The notes below the pieces were generated by a model. It was not told the DNA's origin. It ran no database searches and worked only from the letters and a program-made list of their open reading frames with translations. Positions 34,047 through 45,770 of a stretch of 64,000 nt of DNA are shown here, in pieces. Positions within the stretch are counted from its first letter, which is position 1. Each line of letters starts with the position of its first letter. Position numbers and translations under genes: made by a program. Source of the DNA: Hyphomicrobiales bacterium (GTDB taxonomy: Bacteria; Pseudomonadota; Alphaproteobacteria; Rhizobiales; Xanthobacteraceae); assembly GCA_016185205.1 (NCBI GenBank), contig JACPOA010000026.1:1-64000 (forward strand), read 5' to 3'.

Positions 34047-34640
34047 TTAATTTTTCGCCAGCGCCTTCTCGATTTCCGGCTGCAGCACCTTGACCAGGTT
34101 TTCGGCGGTGACCGGCCCGACCAGCTTGTAGGCGATGCGGCCGTCGCGTCCGATCAGGAAATTCTCCGGCACGCCATAGACGCCCCAGTCGATCGAGCCA
34201 CGGCCGTTGATGTCGGTGCCGTTGGCGACGAACGGATTGCCATAGCGGCTGAGGAAGCGGCGCGCGTTGTCGGGGGCATCCTTGTAGTTGATGCCGACAA
34301 TCTGGATACGTTTGTCCTTCGCCAGCTTTTCCAGGAACGGCACCTCGTCGGCGCAGGGCACGCACCACGATGCCCAGACATTGACCAGCGTCACCGCGCC
34401 CGTGAAGGTCGCATTGCTCAGGCCGGGCAGCGCCTTGCCGTCGCGCTCCAAACCAGCCAGCGGCGGCAGATCGGTCTTGGGCACCGGCTGTCCGATCAGC
34501 GCGGAGGGAATGCGCGAGATATCGCCGGCGCCGAGCCGAAAAAAGAACAACGCCGCCAGCGCGAGAAAGGCCAGCAGCGGCAGCAGCAGCAGAATATTCC
34601 GCCGCTTGGTGCCGGTGCTTTCGTCGGAGGTGGTGCTCAT
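34047..34640 (-). CDS. ccmG: Cytochrome c biogenesis thiol:disulfide interchange protein CcmG/DsbE
   Basis: A 197-residue membrane-anchored thioredoxin-fold protein that keeps apocytochrome c cysteines reduced. One N-terminal helix (ILLLLPLLAFLALAALFFF, 16-34), then the active site WASWCVPCADEVPFLE with Cys93 and Cys96, and the family segment YGVPENFLIGRDGRI. The start overlaps the ccmD stop (ATGA). Last gene of ccmABCDG. Confidence 0.95.
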   Translation of the reverse strand: MSTTSDESTGTKRRNILLLLPLLAFLALAALFFFRLGAGDISRIPSALIGQPVPKTDLPPLAGLERDGKALPGLSNATFTGAVTLVNVWASWCVPCADEVPFLEKLAKDKRIQIVGINYKDAPDNARRFLSRYGNPFVANGTDINGRGSIDWGVYGVPENFLIGRDGRIAYKLVGPVTAENLVKVLQPEIEKALAKN

Positions 34641-34816
34641 CGTTCGTCCTTGCCCGTTCGCCGCGACCGCCGCGTCACGCCTTGGTCCTCCAGATTGCCC
34701 AGGATGCGCCGCTGCGCCGAATAATCGAGCACGATCCACGCAATCAGCGAGCCGATCACGAACACGGTCACCGCATAGGATGCGATGATGAAGTCGGCAT
34801 GCGGGCCCAGGTTCAT
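34637..34816 (-). CDS. ccmD: Heme exporter protein CcmD
   Basis: A 59-residue single-pass protein: MNLGPHADFIIASYAVTVFV, a helix to about residue 30, then a basic cytoplasmic tail. CcmD stabilises holo-CcmE release from CcmABC. It overlaps both neighbours by four bases, so the three genes are translationally coupled. Identified by size, sequence and position. Confidence 0.9.
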   Translation of the reverse strand: MNLGPHADFIIASYAVTVFVIGSLIAWIVLDYSAQRRILGNLEDQGVTRRSRRTGKDER

Positions 34817-35553
34817 GTCCGCGCCTCCGCCAATTCCTGCGCTTGGATCAGCCGCATGCTGCGCACGCGCCGGCGCAGAATCTCGTTGCGCATGGCGGCA
34901 AAGTGCAAGGTGAAAAACAGCAGCGTGAACCCGCCGGCCATGACCAGCAGCGGAATGAGGATCGAGGGATCGATGGCCGAGCCGCCCCTGCGGAACAACG
35001 AGGCCGGCTGATGCAGCGTGTTCCAATATTCCACGGAAAACTTGATGATCGGAATATTGATGGCGCCGACCAGCGCCAGGATGGCCGCCGCGCGTGAACC
35101 GCGGCCGGGATCTTCCGCGGTCCAATAGAGCGCCAGCACGCCGAGATAGAGCAGAAACAGCACCAGCATCGAGGTGAGCCTGGCGTCCCATACCCAATAG
35201 GTGCCCCAGGTTGGGCGGCCCCAGAGCGAGCCGGTGATCAGGCAAATGAAGGTAAAGGCGGCGCCGATGGGCGCGGCCGCCTTGCCGGCGACGTCCGACA
35301 GCGGATGCCGCCAGACCAGGGTGCCGAGCGCCGCCACGGTCATGACGCCCCAGCACATCATGCTCAGCCAAGCCGCCGGCACGTGCAGGTACATGATCTT
35401 CACCGTGGCGCCCTGCTGATAGTCGTCGGGCGCGTTCATGATGCGGGCGAGCCCGAAGGCGAAGACCAGGACGGTCGCGGCCGCGAGCCACGGCAATACG
35501 CGGTTGACGATGCTGAGAAATCGGGTCGGATTGGCGAGATCGATGATCGGCAT
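34813..35553 (-). CDS. ccmC: Heme transporter membrane protein CcmC
   Basis: A 246-residue six-helix membrane protein that loads heme on CcmE. The Trp-rich loop WGRPTWGTYWVWDARLTS is diagnostic, with heme-ligand His in MYLHVPAAWLSM and the WNTLHQP segment. It lies between ccmB (63 bp upstream) and ccmD (overlapping). Confidence 0.96.
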   Translation of the reverse strand: MPIIDLANPTRFLSIVNRVLPWLAAATVLVFAFGLARIMNAPDDYQQGATVKIMYLHVPAAWLSMMCWGVMTVAALGTLVWRHPLSDVAGKAAAPIGAAFTFICLITGSLWGRPTWGTYWVWDARLTSMLVLFLLYLGVLALYWTAEDPGRGSRAAAILALVGAINIPIIKFSVEYWNTLHQPASLFRRGGSAIDPSILIPLLVMAGGFTLLFFTLHFAAMRNEILRRRVRSMRLIQAQELAEART

Positions 35554-35616
35554 GGGCGCCTTTTAATATCCAGCAGGGGTCCGGGCAATGCCGGGCAATT
35601 GCGTAGGCGGCTACCG

Positions 35617-36285
35617 TCACTCCAGGCCATGGCGCAGCGCTGCGGCGGCCGCAACCGGCCCCAGCACAAAACTGGCCAAGGATAAGGCGCAAAGAATGGT
35701 GAAAGGTGGGCCGAACGGCGCCGGCCCCACGATGGCGGCATTGGCGGCGGCAACGCCGAAAATCAGCACCGGCACCGTCAACGGCAGCACCAGCACCGCC
35801 AGCAGCAAGCCGCCGCGCCGCAGCGTCACCGACAGTGCGGCGCCGATCAGCCCGATGAAAGTGAGCGCGGGCGTGCCGGCGAGCAATGTCAGCGAGACCC
35901 AGCCCATGGCGTGCATCTCGACATTGAGCATCAGGCCGAGCACCGGCGTGATCACCACCAGCGGCAAGCAGGTGGTCAGCCAATGCGCGATGGCCTTCGC
36001 CGCCACCGCCAGTTCCAGTGGCATGCTGCCCATCATCAGCAGATCGAGCGAACCGTCGTCGTGATCGTTGGCAAACAGGCGGTCGAGCGCCAGCAGGCTC
36101 GCCAGCAGCGCGCCCAGCCAAAGGATCGCCGGGCCGATGCGCGCGAGCAGGCCCAGGTCGGGGCCGATCGCGAACGGCATCATGGTGACCACGATCAGGA
36201 AGAACAGCGCGCCCATCAGCGCGCCGCCGCCGACGCGGACCGCGATGCGCATGTCGCGCAGCAGAAGCGAGGTGAAGGCGCTCAT
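35617..36285 (-). CDS. ccmB: Heme exporter membrane protein CcmB
   Basis: A 222-residue permease with six helices, partner of the CcmA ATPase in releasing holo-CcmE. Recognisable by [20 protein letters not shown] near residue 66 and by position. Its start overlaps the ccmA stop by four bases. Confidence 0.94.
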   Translation of the reverse strand: MSAFTSLLLRDMRIAVRVGGGALMGALFFLIVVTMMPFAIGPDLGLLARIGPAILWLGALLASLLALDRLFANDHDDGSLDLLMMGSMPLELAVAAKAIAHWLTTCLPLVVITPVLGLMLNVEMHAMGWVSLTLLAGTPALTFIGLIGAALSVTLRRGGLLLAVLVLPLTVPVLIFGVAAANAAIVGPAPFGPPFTILCALSLASFVLGPVAAAAALRHGLE

Positions 36286-36884
36286 TCCGGGCTCACCTTC
36301 AGTTCGCGGGCGCGTTCGAGCCCGATCGGCCCATGGGTCGCGGCCATGATCATGCCGCCGCCGGCGAGGTGGTCGCGCATCAATCCGGCCAGCCGGTCCT
36401 GCGACTGCACGTCGAGCGCCGAGGTCGGCTCGTCGAGCAGCCAGAGCGGCCGCTTGGCTGCGATCAGGCGGGCAATCGACAGCCGCCGCCTTTGTCCGGC
36501 CGACAGATAGGCGGCCGGCAGATCGGCCAGCGGGGCGAGGTCGACCGCCGCCAGCGCCGGTTCGAGCGTGGCGTCCGAGTTACCCAGAAAATCGGCCCAA
36601 AACCGAAGATTTTCGCTGACCGAAAGCGACGGTTTCAACGCGTCCTGGTGGCCGAGATAGTGCGCCTGCCCGGCCAGCGTGGCGTCGGGCTCGCCGCCCG
36701 ATAGATCGAGACGCCCAGCGGATATGCATATCAGCCCAGCAATCATGCGCAGCAGCGAGGATTTGCCGGCGCCGTTGCGGCCGGTGACCATCATGGCTTC
36801 TCCGCCGGACAGGCTGAAATTAAGCCCGGAAAACACGGTGCGGCCGCCACGCTGGCAGGTCAGATTGTCGCCGGTGAGTTGCAT
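36282..36884 (-). CDS. ccmA: Heme exporter ATP-binding protein CcmA
   Basis: A 200-residue ABC ATPase. Walker A is [18 protein letters not shown], the signature is [15 protein letters not shown] and Walker B is [13 protein letters not shown]. It energises release of heme-loaded CcmE. First gene of ccmABCDG; the divergent acnA lies 255 bp away. ccmE, F and H are not in the window. Confidence 0.95.
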   Translation of the reverse strand: MQLTGDNLTCQRGGRTVFSGLNFSLSGGEAMMVTGRNGAGKSSLLRMIAGLICISAGRLDLSGGEPDATLAGQAHYLGHQDALKPSLSVSENLRFWADFLGNSDATLEPALAAVDLAPLADLPAAYLSAGQRRRLSIARLIAAKRPLWLLDEPTSALDVQSQDRLAGLMRDHLAGGGMIMAATHGPIGLERARELKVSPE

Positions 36885-37139
36885 CAGGCCTGCCGTCGCC
36901 GCGCCGCGGGGCAGGGGCCAGCGGCGCTTATTGCAGAAAACATCGATATTTTGCGCATCCTTTACAACAATCCCGGTAAATATGGCGTCCAGCGCGAAAA
37001 GACCTTATAAGCCCCGCACCTGCGGCGCTACGGTAATGAATTTCGGGCGCAAGTTTGACCAGCGAGAATATCCCTGACTTGCTAGTAGCTTAGACCGATC
37101 CACCGCCGATGTTCCGCGCCGGGAATGGAAACAGCCGAC
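36885..37139. other. Divergent promoter region between ccmA and acnA
   Basis: 255 bp with no gene. AT-rich patches occur at 36938-36960 and near 36972. TTGACC at about 37055, followed some 17-20 bp later by CTTGCTAGTAGCTTAG, is a weak candidate acnA promoter. No operator dyad was identified. Confidence 0.35.
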
Positions 37140-39845
<2,706 letters not shown>

Positions 39846-39971
39846 CCGAACCCGGCCAGCCGCATCCCACCAAGCGAAGTGGGCCACTCACCGTGAAGTG
39901 AGTGGCGGGTGATCGACGGGGCGCTTTATAAAAAGCCTCGCGAGCGGGCACGAGGGGATCGTGGGTCCGGC

Positions 39972-40730
39972 ATGAACTATCGCCACATCATCTTTGCGGC
40001 CGTGTTGATCTGCACGTCGCCGATCGCGCTGACGGCAGCTTCCGCCGGCGAGCCGCGTGCCGTGATCGAACTGTTCACCAGCCAGGGCTGTTCGTCCTGT
40101 CCGCCCGCCGACAGACTGCTCGGCGAGCTGGCGAAGGACTCATCGCTGCTGACAATGAGTCTGGCGGTCGATTATTGGGACTATCTCGGCTGGAAGGACA
40201 CGCTTGCGCTGCACGGACACACCACCCGCCAGCGCGCCTATGCCGAGGCGCGCGGCGACCGCGCGGTCTACACGCCGCAGGTCGTGGTCAACGGCATCGT
40301 GCATGTGCTTGGCAGCGACAGGGCGGCGATCGAAGCCGCGATCGCAAAGACCAGGGCTTCCGCCGCCCCGCTGATCTTGCCGGTGACGATGACCGTTGCG
40401 GATGGAAAAGTGACCGTGAATGTACCGGCCGCCAAGGACGAACACCGCGGCGGCGAAGTCTGGCTCTGCCCCATCACCAAAGCGACGCCGGTCGCGATCG
40501 GACGCGGCGAGAACCATGGCCGTACGCTGACCTACCACAACGTCGTGCGCCGCTGGGTCAAGCTCGGAGACTGGACCGGCCAGGCGGCGAGCTTCAGCCG
40601 GCCGCTGGCCGATCTACCCAATGCCGATTATTCGCTTCATGACATCGACCGCCTCGCGGTGGTCGTGCAAGGCGGCGTCGCCGCCAAGCCCGGCCTGATG
40701 CTCGGCGCCGCCACGGTCAGCCTGCGCTGA
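39972..40730 (+). CDS. DUF1223 exported thioredoxin-like protein
   Basis: A 252-residue protein with a signal peptide (MNYRHIIFAAVLICTSPIAL, cleavage near ASAG). The DUF1223 core AVIELFTSQGCSSCPPADRL has a thioredoxin-like CSSC motif. VDYWDYLGWKDTLA and TPQVVVNGIVHVLGSD follow. These secreted proteins are common in rhizobia and of unknown function; a redox or disulfide role is suggested only by the CxxC fold. The start at 39972 exposes the signal peptide; the longer frame from 39909 does not. Confidence 0.9.
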   Translation: MNYRHIIFAAVLICTSPIALTAASAGEPRAVIELFTSQGCSSCPPADRLLGELAKDSSLLTMSLAVDYWDYLGWKDTLALHGHTTRQRAYAEARGDRAVYTPQVVVNGIVHVLGSDRAAIEAAIAKTRASAAPLILPVTMTVADGKVTVNVPAAKDEHRGGEVWLCPITKATPVAIGRGENHGRTLTYHNVVRRWVKLGDWTGQAASFSRPLADLPNADYSLHDIDRLAVVVQGGVAAKPGLMLGAATVSLR

Positions 40731-40739
40731 TATAATTCC

Positions 40740-40778
40740 GTCATTCCGGAACGCGCGTTAGCGCGAACCCGGAATGAC
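40740..40778. repeat. Half-unit GTCATTCCGG palindromic repeat
   Basis: GTCATTCCGG (40740-40749) pairs with CCGGAATGAC (40769-40778), and the middle contains CGCGCGTTAGCGCG. It looks like one hairpin of the composite GTCAT repeat family. It lies ten bases after the DUF1223 stop. Confidence 0.75.
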
Positions 40779-40793
40779 GACTTCCGCGCGCAC

Positions 40794-40826
40794 AAAAAAA
40801 TCGGGCCGGCTATGGAGCCGGCCCGA
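40794..40826 (-). terminator. Strong Rho-independent terminator on the minus strand
   Basis: On the minus strand: TCGGGCCGGCT, a CCAT loop, AGCCGGCCCGA, then seven Ts. The perfect 11-bp stem and T-run make it the strongest terminator in the window. No annotated gene on this strand ends near it; the nearest upstream is the acetyltransferase whose stop is at 41606, about 780 bp away. Confidence 0.85.
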
Positions 40827-41030
40827 AGACTTAGGGGATTGAACCGTACGCTGAACTCAACTGACCCGGTCGGCTGAGCCCCGGGGGGCTGGGGGGCTGA
40901 GGAATCCGGAACTCGAACCGGACCGGGCCTTGAGGCAACGCTGGCCTTATCCCAGCCCAGCGTGACCGGCGATTGGCCGAAATAGGGCGTTATTGTGGGG
41001 GCTTTTAACGTCTTCGTGATCGCCCGCCGG
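40794..41030 (-). ncRNA. Candidate small RNA ending at an orphan terminator
   Basis: The minus-strand DNA before the orphan terminator can form several stems: CGCTGG/CCAGCG (40939-40962), a longer-range CCCGGTC/GACCGGG pair (40865-40871 with 40921-40927) and a small hairpin at 40905-40922. No convincing protein is encoded here. The 5' end is a guess, and no known RNA family was recognised; it does not look like tmRNA, 6S or SRP RNA. Confidence 0.3.
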
Positions 41031-41148
41031 GCGATTTTGCCCGTTTCCAAGCCATTTGCCGCATCGAGGAAGCCCTTGCCGTGGGCCCGCCCCGGCGCGA
41101 TCATTGCCGCTTGGAGATTTATCGCAGCAAGAAAAAAGGAGGCGCCGC

Positions 41149-41553
41149 ATGACTTTCGTTTCCGGCGATACCGATCCTAGCCAGTCCCTCGGGGGCGGAT
41201 CCCCGGCGCGAGCCAGCACCGCCCCCGGAAGCCAAGTCACTGCCCAAGTCGCTGCTCAAGTCACCTTCAGCCGCCGCGAGCTCAAACGCATTCTCGATCT
41301 CTATGGCCGCAAGGTTGCCGCCGGCGAGTGGCGCGATTACGCCATCGATTTTCTTAAAGACCGCGCCGTGTTCTCGGTCTTCCGCCGCAGCTCGGAAGTG
41401 CCGATCTACCGCATCGAAAAAAATCCAAAGCTGGAGCGCCGCCAGGGCGCCTATAGCGTGATCTCGGCGACCGGCCTGATCGTGCGGCGCGGTCACGAAC
41501 TCGACCGCGTGCTGCGCTCGATCGATGTTTCGCTGTCGCTGGTGGTGAACTAG
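41149..41553 (+). CDS. DUF2794 protein
   Basis: A 134-residue protein. After a low-complexity N-terminus (about 35 residues) the DUF2794 core runs VTFSRRELKRILDLYGRKVA, EWRDYAIDFLKDRAVFSVFR and IYRIEKNPKLERRQGAYSVI. The family is limited to Alphaproteobacteria and uncharacterised. AAGGAGG, a near-ideal ribosome-binding site, lies ten bases before the ATG. Confidence 0.92.
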   Translation: MTFVSGDTDPSQSLGGGSPARASTAPGSQVTAQVAAQVTFSRRELKRILDLYGRKVAAGEWRDYAIDFLKDRAVFSVFRRSSEVPIYRIEKNPKLERRQGAYSVISATGLIVRRGHELDRVLRSIDVSLSLVVN

Positions 41554-41554
41554 C

Positions 41555-41597
41555 TGTCATTCCGGGGCGCGCGAGGCGCGAACCCCGAATAATGATG
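41555..41597. repeat. Degenerate half-unit GTCATTCCGG repeat
   Basis: TGTCATTCCGGGGCGCGCGA is followed by GGCGCGAACCCCGAATAATG. It is the half repeat seen at 40740 with a mismatched right arm, placed just after the DUF2794 stop. Confidence 0.6.
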
Positions 41598-41605
41598 AAT
41601 TGAGA

Positions 41606-42127
41606 TCACGGATCGCTCGTCGCCCCCGGTCCAAGCGCGCGCTGCATGAGCACGGTGTCGAGCCAGCGGCCGTGCTTGAAGCCGACATTTTCTAGATTGC
41701 CGGCGTGATGGAATCCGGCGGATAGGTGCAGGCCGATCGAAGCCGCCTGAGCGGAGTCGCCGATCACTGCGATCATCTGCCGGAAACCGCGCGCCGCTGC
41801 CGCATCCACCAGCGCATTCAACAGCACCAGGCCGGCGCCGCGGCGGTGCATGTCAGGCGCGACATAAACCGAATCTTCGACCGTTTTGCGATAGGCCGGC
41901 CGCTCCCGATAGAGCGCGGCATAGGCATAGCCGGCAAGCCGCCCATCAACCTCGGCGGCGAGATAGGGAAACCCGCCTTCCAGCAGCTTCGACATGCGCC
42001 GCGCCATCTCGGTCTCGTCCGGCGGCGTCAGCTCGAACGAGGCGGTGCCGTGCTCGACGGCATGCGCGTAGATGCGGGTAATGGCCGGAATATCGGCGGT
42101 TTTGGCGGGGCGGATGGTGACGGTCAT
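41606..42127 (-). CDS. GNAT N-acetyltransferase, phosphinothricin-acetyltransferase-like
   Basis: A 173-residue GNAT protein that uses acetyl-CoA. The start TVTIRPAKTADIPAITRIYA, ELTPPDETEMARRM and GYAYAALYRERPAYRKTVED match the Pat/Bar/YncA group. The acetyl-CoA P-loop is MHRRGAGLVLLNALVDAA. The amine substrate (Met sulfone, phosphinothricin or other) is not determined. ATG 42127 gives the family start; an upstream in-frame start at 42145 is less likely. Confidence 0.9.
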   Translation of the reverse strand: MTVTIRPAKTADIPAITRIYAHAVEHGTASFELTPPDETEMARRMSKLLEGGFPYLAAEVDGRLAGYAYAALYRERPAYRKTVEDSVYVAPDMHRRGAGLVLLNALVDAAAARGFRQMIAVIGDSAQAASIGLHLSAGFHHAGNLENVGFKHGRWLDTVLMQRALGPGATSDP

Positions 42128-42143
42128 TTGTCGCCAAGGTACC

Positions 42144-42176
42144 AAAAAGAAAACGCCCGGGCACGAGGCCCGGGCG
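42144..42176 (-). terminator. Rho-independent terminator of the Bax inhibitor-1 gene
   Basis: On the minus strand: CGCCCGGGC, CTCGT, GCCCGGGCG, then TTTTCTTTTT. The nine-bp GC stem with a T-rich tail lies 28 bp after the stop at 42205. Confidence 0.85.
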
Positions 42177-42204
42177 CTGATCAGGTATCCGTTCGTGACG
42201 CGGC

Positions 42205-42963
42205 TTACCGGCGGTCGCCGAGAAAGCGCAGCATGAACAGGAACAGGTTGATGAAGTCGAGATAGAGCGTCAGCGCGCCCATCACCGTCTTGCGGCCGGA
42301 GACGGTGCCGTCGTCATTGGCGTCATACATCTCCTTGATCTTCTGGGTATCCCAGGCGGTCAAGCCTGCGAAGATCAGCACGCCGATCGCCGAGATCGCG
42401 AAGTCGAGGCCCGAGCTCTTCAGGAACAGGTTGACGAGCATCGCCAGGATGAGCCCGAACAGGCCCATGATCAGGAACGAGCCGATCGGCGAGAGATCGC
42501 GCTGCGTCGTGTAGCCGTACAGGCTCAGCGCGCCGAACGAGGCCGCCGCGATGAAGAAGGTGCGGGTCACCGACGCGCCGGTATAGGCGAGAAACACCGA
42601 CGACAGCATCAGCCCGAGCAAGCCGGCGTAGAGCATGAACAGCACGAGCGCGGTGCTCGCCTGCAGCTTGTCGATCCGGAAGCTCAGGAAGAAGACGATG
42701 CCGAGCGTGCCGAGGAACAGCACGATCGTCAGCGGACCGCTGAAGATCGTCTGCCCGAACGAAGTCAACCCGGTGATCTTCCCGGCCGCATCGGTGACGA
42801 CCGCGGCATTGAAGGTCAGCCAGGAGACGACGCCGGTCAGAGCGACGCCGGCGGCCATGTAATTGTAGATGCGGATCATGTAGGCGCGCAGGCCTGCATC
42901 GATCTCGGCGGCACGCGCGGCGCCGAAGCCGCGGGCAGCTACGTTACGGTCGAAGTCCGACAT
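42205..42963 (-). CDS. Bax inhibitor-1/YccA-family membrane protein
   Basis: A 252-residue protein with seven hydrophobic segments. GLRAYMIRIYNYMAAGVALT at the start and LTAWDTQKIKEMYD and ALTLYLDFINLFLFMLRFLG at the end are the family hallmarks. Homologues (YbhL, YccA) are pH-sensitive calcium leak channels or FtsH modulators. ATG 42963 gives the standard MSDFDRN start; the frame begins six codons earlier. Confidence 0.93.
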   Translation of the reverse strand: MSDFDRNVAARGFGAARAAEIDAGLRAYMIRIYNYMAAGVALTGVVSWLTFNAAVVTDAAGKITGLTSFGQTIFSGPLTIVLFLGTLGIVFFLSFRIDKLQASTALVLFMLYAGLLGLMLSSVFLAYTGASVTRTFFIAAASFGALSLYGYTTQRDLSPIGSFLIMGLFGLILAMLVNLFLKSSGLDFAISAIGVLIFAGLTAWDTQKIKEMYDANDDGTVSGRKTVMGALTLYLDFINLFLFMLRFLGDRR

Positions 42964-43082
42964 CGAGGTTCCCTCTCTCAAGTCCCGGCTTTAAGGGCCG
43001 GTCACGTCACGCGCGCCGGCGACAGCCGTCGCGCTCGTGTCCCAAATGTAGGGTACGTAGAGTGTTAGCGCCAGATATGGCC

Positions 43083-43115
43083 TTAACGATGACCGGCATC
43101 ATTGCCGGTCGTTAA
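43083..43115. other. Hairpin between ybbP and the Bax inhibitor-1 gene
   Basis: ACCGGCA (43092-43098), TCAT, TGCCGGT (43103-43109), flanked by TTAACG and CGTTAA. A TATAAT lies just beyond it on the minus strand (plus 43134-43139) and might be a -10 box for the Bax inhibitor-1 gene, 170 bp downstream. Roles are guesses. Confidence 0.35.
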
Positions 43116-43196
43116 CCTTCCCCAGACCAACTGATTATAGGCCGAATCGGTTGCCCCGCGCAGGGGGCCTAGGACGCGACTGAATGCCGCAAAAAG

Positions 43197-45770
43197 CTAC
43201 AGATTCCTCAAGACCGGGGCCGGTTTCTGCCCCAGCGCCGAGAAAGTGCCGATAAGCCCAAGCGCCACGGTGACCAGGACCGCCATGATAGCCGCCGCCA
43301 GCGCCGGCCATGGCTGCCAGCTAAAGCGCAGATGCATGAGGTCGGCAACGATCAGCCAGCCGGCGAGCGAGCCGCTCAGGACGCCGAACAGCGCGGTGGC
43401 GGCGCCCAGCAGCAGGTATTCGATCGTATAGGCGGCGAGCAGCCGCGCCCGGGTGGCGCCCAGCGTCTTGAGGATCACCGCGTCATACACCCGGTGGCGA
43501 TGGCCGGCGGCGAGCGCGCCGCCCAGCACCAGGGCCGCCGCCAGCAGCGTGATCGCGCTGGCGCCGCGGATGCCGAGCACCAGGTTGGCGATGATGGCGC
43601 CGACCGCCGCCAGCGCATCCTTCACCTGCACGGTGGTGACCATCGGGAAGCTGTCGGCGACCGCGCGGATCACCGCGCCTTCCTGCGCCGGCGAGCCGCC
43701 ATCGGGATAGGTGAGGGTGGCGAGATGGGTGTGCGGCGCGCCATCGAAGGCGCGCGGCGAAAACACCATGACGAAATTGATGCCGAGGCTCTGCCAGTCC
43801 ACGGTGCGCAGATTGGCGATGCGGGCGCCGATGTTGCGGCCGAGCACGTTGACCACGATCGAATCGCCGAGCTTGAGGCCGAGCCCGTCGGCGATGCGCT
43901 TCTCGAACGAAACCAGCGGCGGTCCATCGTAATCGCCGGCCCACCATTGGCCCTCGACCAGCCGCGAGCCGGTGGGGATGTCGCGGCTGTAGGTGATGCC
44001 GCGGTCGCTTTGCAGCACCCAGGCGGCGTCCTGCGTCGGCTTGATGTTTTCCGCCGGGATGCCGTTGGCGGAGACGATGCGCCCGCGCAGCATCGGCACC
44101 TCCACCAAACTCGCTGCTGGCGCCTGCGCGCGCACGAAACCGTCGAAGCGCTCGGCCTGATCCGACGGGATGTCGAGGAAATAGAACGACGGCGCCCTGG
44201 CCGGCAGTTCGTTGGAGAACTGCTGGCGCAGATTGCCGTCAATCTCGATCACGGTGACCAGCAGCGTGATGCCCAAGCCCAGCGACAGCACGATGGTCGG
44301 CGTCAGCGCGCTCGGCCGATGGATATTGGCGATGGCCATGCGCAGCACGGTGGAGCGCGCGCGCGGCGCGTGTCGGGCGGCAAACATCAGCAGCGACGCC
44401 ACCAGCCGCAGCAGGACGAAGACGCCGGCCGCGACCGCGACATAAATAACCGCGACCCGTTTGTCATAGGCGAGCAGCACGGCGACGGACGCCAGCACCA
44501 GCACCGCGGTCGCGGTCAGCGCGATGTATATTTTGCGGGGCCAACGCGGCTGCGCGGCCACCGCGTCGCGGAACAATTCGCCGACCGGCACGTCATGCGC
44601 GCGCCCCAAGGGCCAGAGCGCGAAGGCGAGCGCCGTCAGCAGTCCATAAAGCAGCGCCAGCCCCAATTCGGCCGGATGCAGCGCGGGCATGATCGGAAAC
44701 GGAATGATGGCGCCGAAGCCCCAGACGATCAGGTATGGCAGCGTCGCGCCCAGCACGACGCCGATAACGCCGCCAATGAGCGCCAGCAGCAGCACCTGCG
44801 TGAGATAGACCGCGAACACGCGTCTGCCGCTGGCGCCGAGCGCCTTCAGGGTGGCGATCACCTCGCGCCGCCGGTCGAGATGGCTTTTCACCGCATTGCC
44901 GACACCGACGCCGCCGACCAAGAGCGCGGTCAGCCCGACAATGGTGAGAAATTGCGTGAAGCGCTCGACGTTGCGCTCGAGCTGCGGCGAGGCATTGGAG
45001 CGGTTGCGGATGTCCCAGCCGGCCTCGGGCAATTGCGCGCGCGTTTGCGCCGTCACGGCTTTGGCCGCGGCATCGCTGGCACCGCTCTGCGGCAGGCGCA
45101 GGCGATAATGCCAGCGTACCAGGCTGCCGGGCTGCAGCAGGCCGGTGGCGCGCAGCGCCGCCTCGCTCACCAGCAGCCGCGGGCCGAAGCCGATGCCGCC
45201 GGCAAGCTTGTCCGGCTCATTGCTGAGCGCGGCGCGGATTTCGAAAGCGGCATTGCCGATGGTCAGCCGCGCCGGCGGCGTGATGCCGAGCCGCGCCAGC
45301 AGCGTCGGGTCGGCGGCGGCGCCGAAGACGCCGTCGCGTTGCGCCAATGTCTCCACGAGTCGGCCGGGCGGATCGAGCCTGACGTCGCCGAACAGCGGAT
45401 AGGCGCCGTCGACCGCTTTCATTTCGACCAGCGTGGCCTTGCCGTCGGGATTGCGCGCCATGGCCCGCATGGTCGCGGCGATCGACAGGCTGCCGCGACT
45501 TTGCAGGAATGCCTTTTCGTCCGGCGTGGCCTCGCGCTGAATCAGCGTGAACGACAGGTCGCCGCCGAGGATGACCTGGCCTTCGCGCGCCAGCCCGTCG
45601 GCCAGACTGGCGGCGAGCGAGCCGACGCCGGCGATCGCCATGCTGCCAAGCGCGATGCAGGCGACGAATACGTAGAAGCCGTGCAAGCCGCCGCGCAATT
45701 CCCGCCATGCAAAACGCAGCGCGAGCCATCGGCTGCCGTCACGCGCGCTTGCGGGTGCGGCCAAGCTCAT
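43197..45770 (-). CDS. ybbP: FtsX-like ABC transporter permease (YbbP-type)
   Basis: An 857-residue membrane protein with a helix near residue 30, a large periplasmic part, a central block of helices (about 240-470), another periplasmic part, and three C-terminal helices. Two FtsX domains are visible (VGLTALLVGGVGVGNAVKSH, then ITLLAAALVLGGALAAGHRH). With YbbA it forms a MacB-like, mechanotransmitting ABC complex of unknown substrate. The start overlaps the ybbA stop (ATGA). ATG 45770 was preferred to the longer frame from 45818. Confidence 0.9.
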   Translation of the reverse strand: MSLAAPASARDGSRWLALRFAWRELRGGLHGFYVFVACIALGSMAIAGVGSLAASLADGLAREGQVILGGDLSFTLIQREATPDEKAFLQSRGSLSIAATMRAMARNPDGKATLVEMKAVDGAYPLFGDVRLDPPGRLVETLAQRDGVFGAAADPTLLARLGITPPARLTIGNAAFEIRAALSNEPDKLAGGIGFGPRLLVSEAALRATGLLQPGSLVRWHYRLRLPQSGASDAAAKAVTAQTRAQLPEAGWDIRNRSNASPQLERNVERFTQFLTIVGLTALLVGGVGVGNAVKSHLDRRREVIATLKALGASGRRVFAVYLTQVLLLALIGGVIGVVLGATLPYLIVWGFGAIIPFPIMPALHPAELGLALLYGLLTALAFALWPLGRAHDVPVGELFRDAVAAQPRWPRKIYIALTATAVLVLASVAVLLAYDKRVAVIYVAVAAGVFVLLRLVASLLMFAARHAPRARSTVLRMAIANIHRPSALTPTIVLSLGLGITLLVTVIEIDGNLRQQFSNELPARAPSFYFLDIPSDQAERFDGFVRAQAPAASLVEVPMLRGRIVSANGIPAENIKPTQDAAWVLQSDRGITYSRDIPTGSRLVEGQWWAGDYDGPPLVSFEKRIADGLGLKLGDSIVVNVLGRNIGARIANLRTVDWQSLGINFVMVFSPRAFDGAPHTHLATLTYPDGGSPAQEGAVIRAVADSFPMVTTVQVKDALAAVGAIIANLVLGIRGASAITLLAAALVLGGALAAGHRHRVYDAVILKTLGATRARLLAAYTIEYLLLGAATALFGVLSGSLAGWLIVADLMHLRFSWQPWPALAAAIMAVLVTVALGLIGTFSALGQKPAPVLRNL

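Larger units (their letters stand above)
40731..41148. other. Intergenic region with a half repeat, a minus-strand terminator and a possible structured RNA
   Basis: A 418-bp gap between the DUF1223 and DUF2794 genes. It holds the half repeat at 40740-40778, the terminator at 40794-40826 and the candidate small RNA at 40794-41030, each listed separately. No believable protein frame was seen. Confidence 0.5.

Noticed and set aside
40905-40922. TCCGGAACTCGAACCGGA looked like a tRNA T-arm on the minus strand
   Set aside because: The loop is eight bases, and no acceptor stem, anticodon arm or D-arm is found at the right distances.
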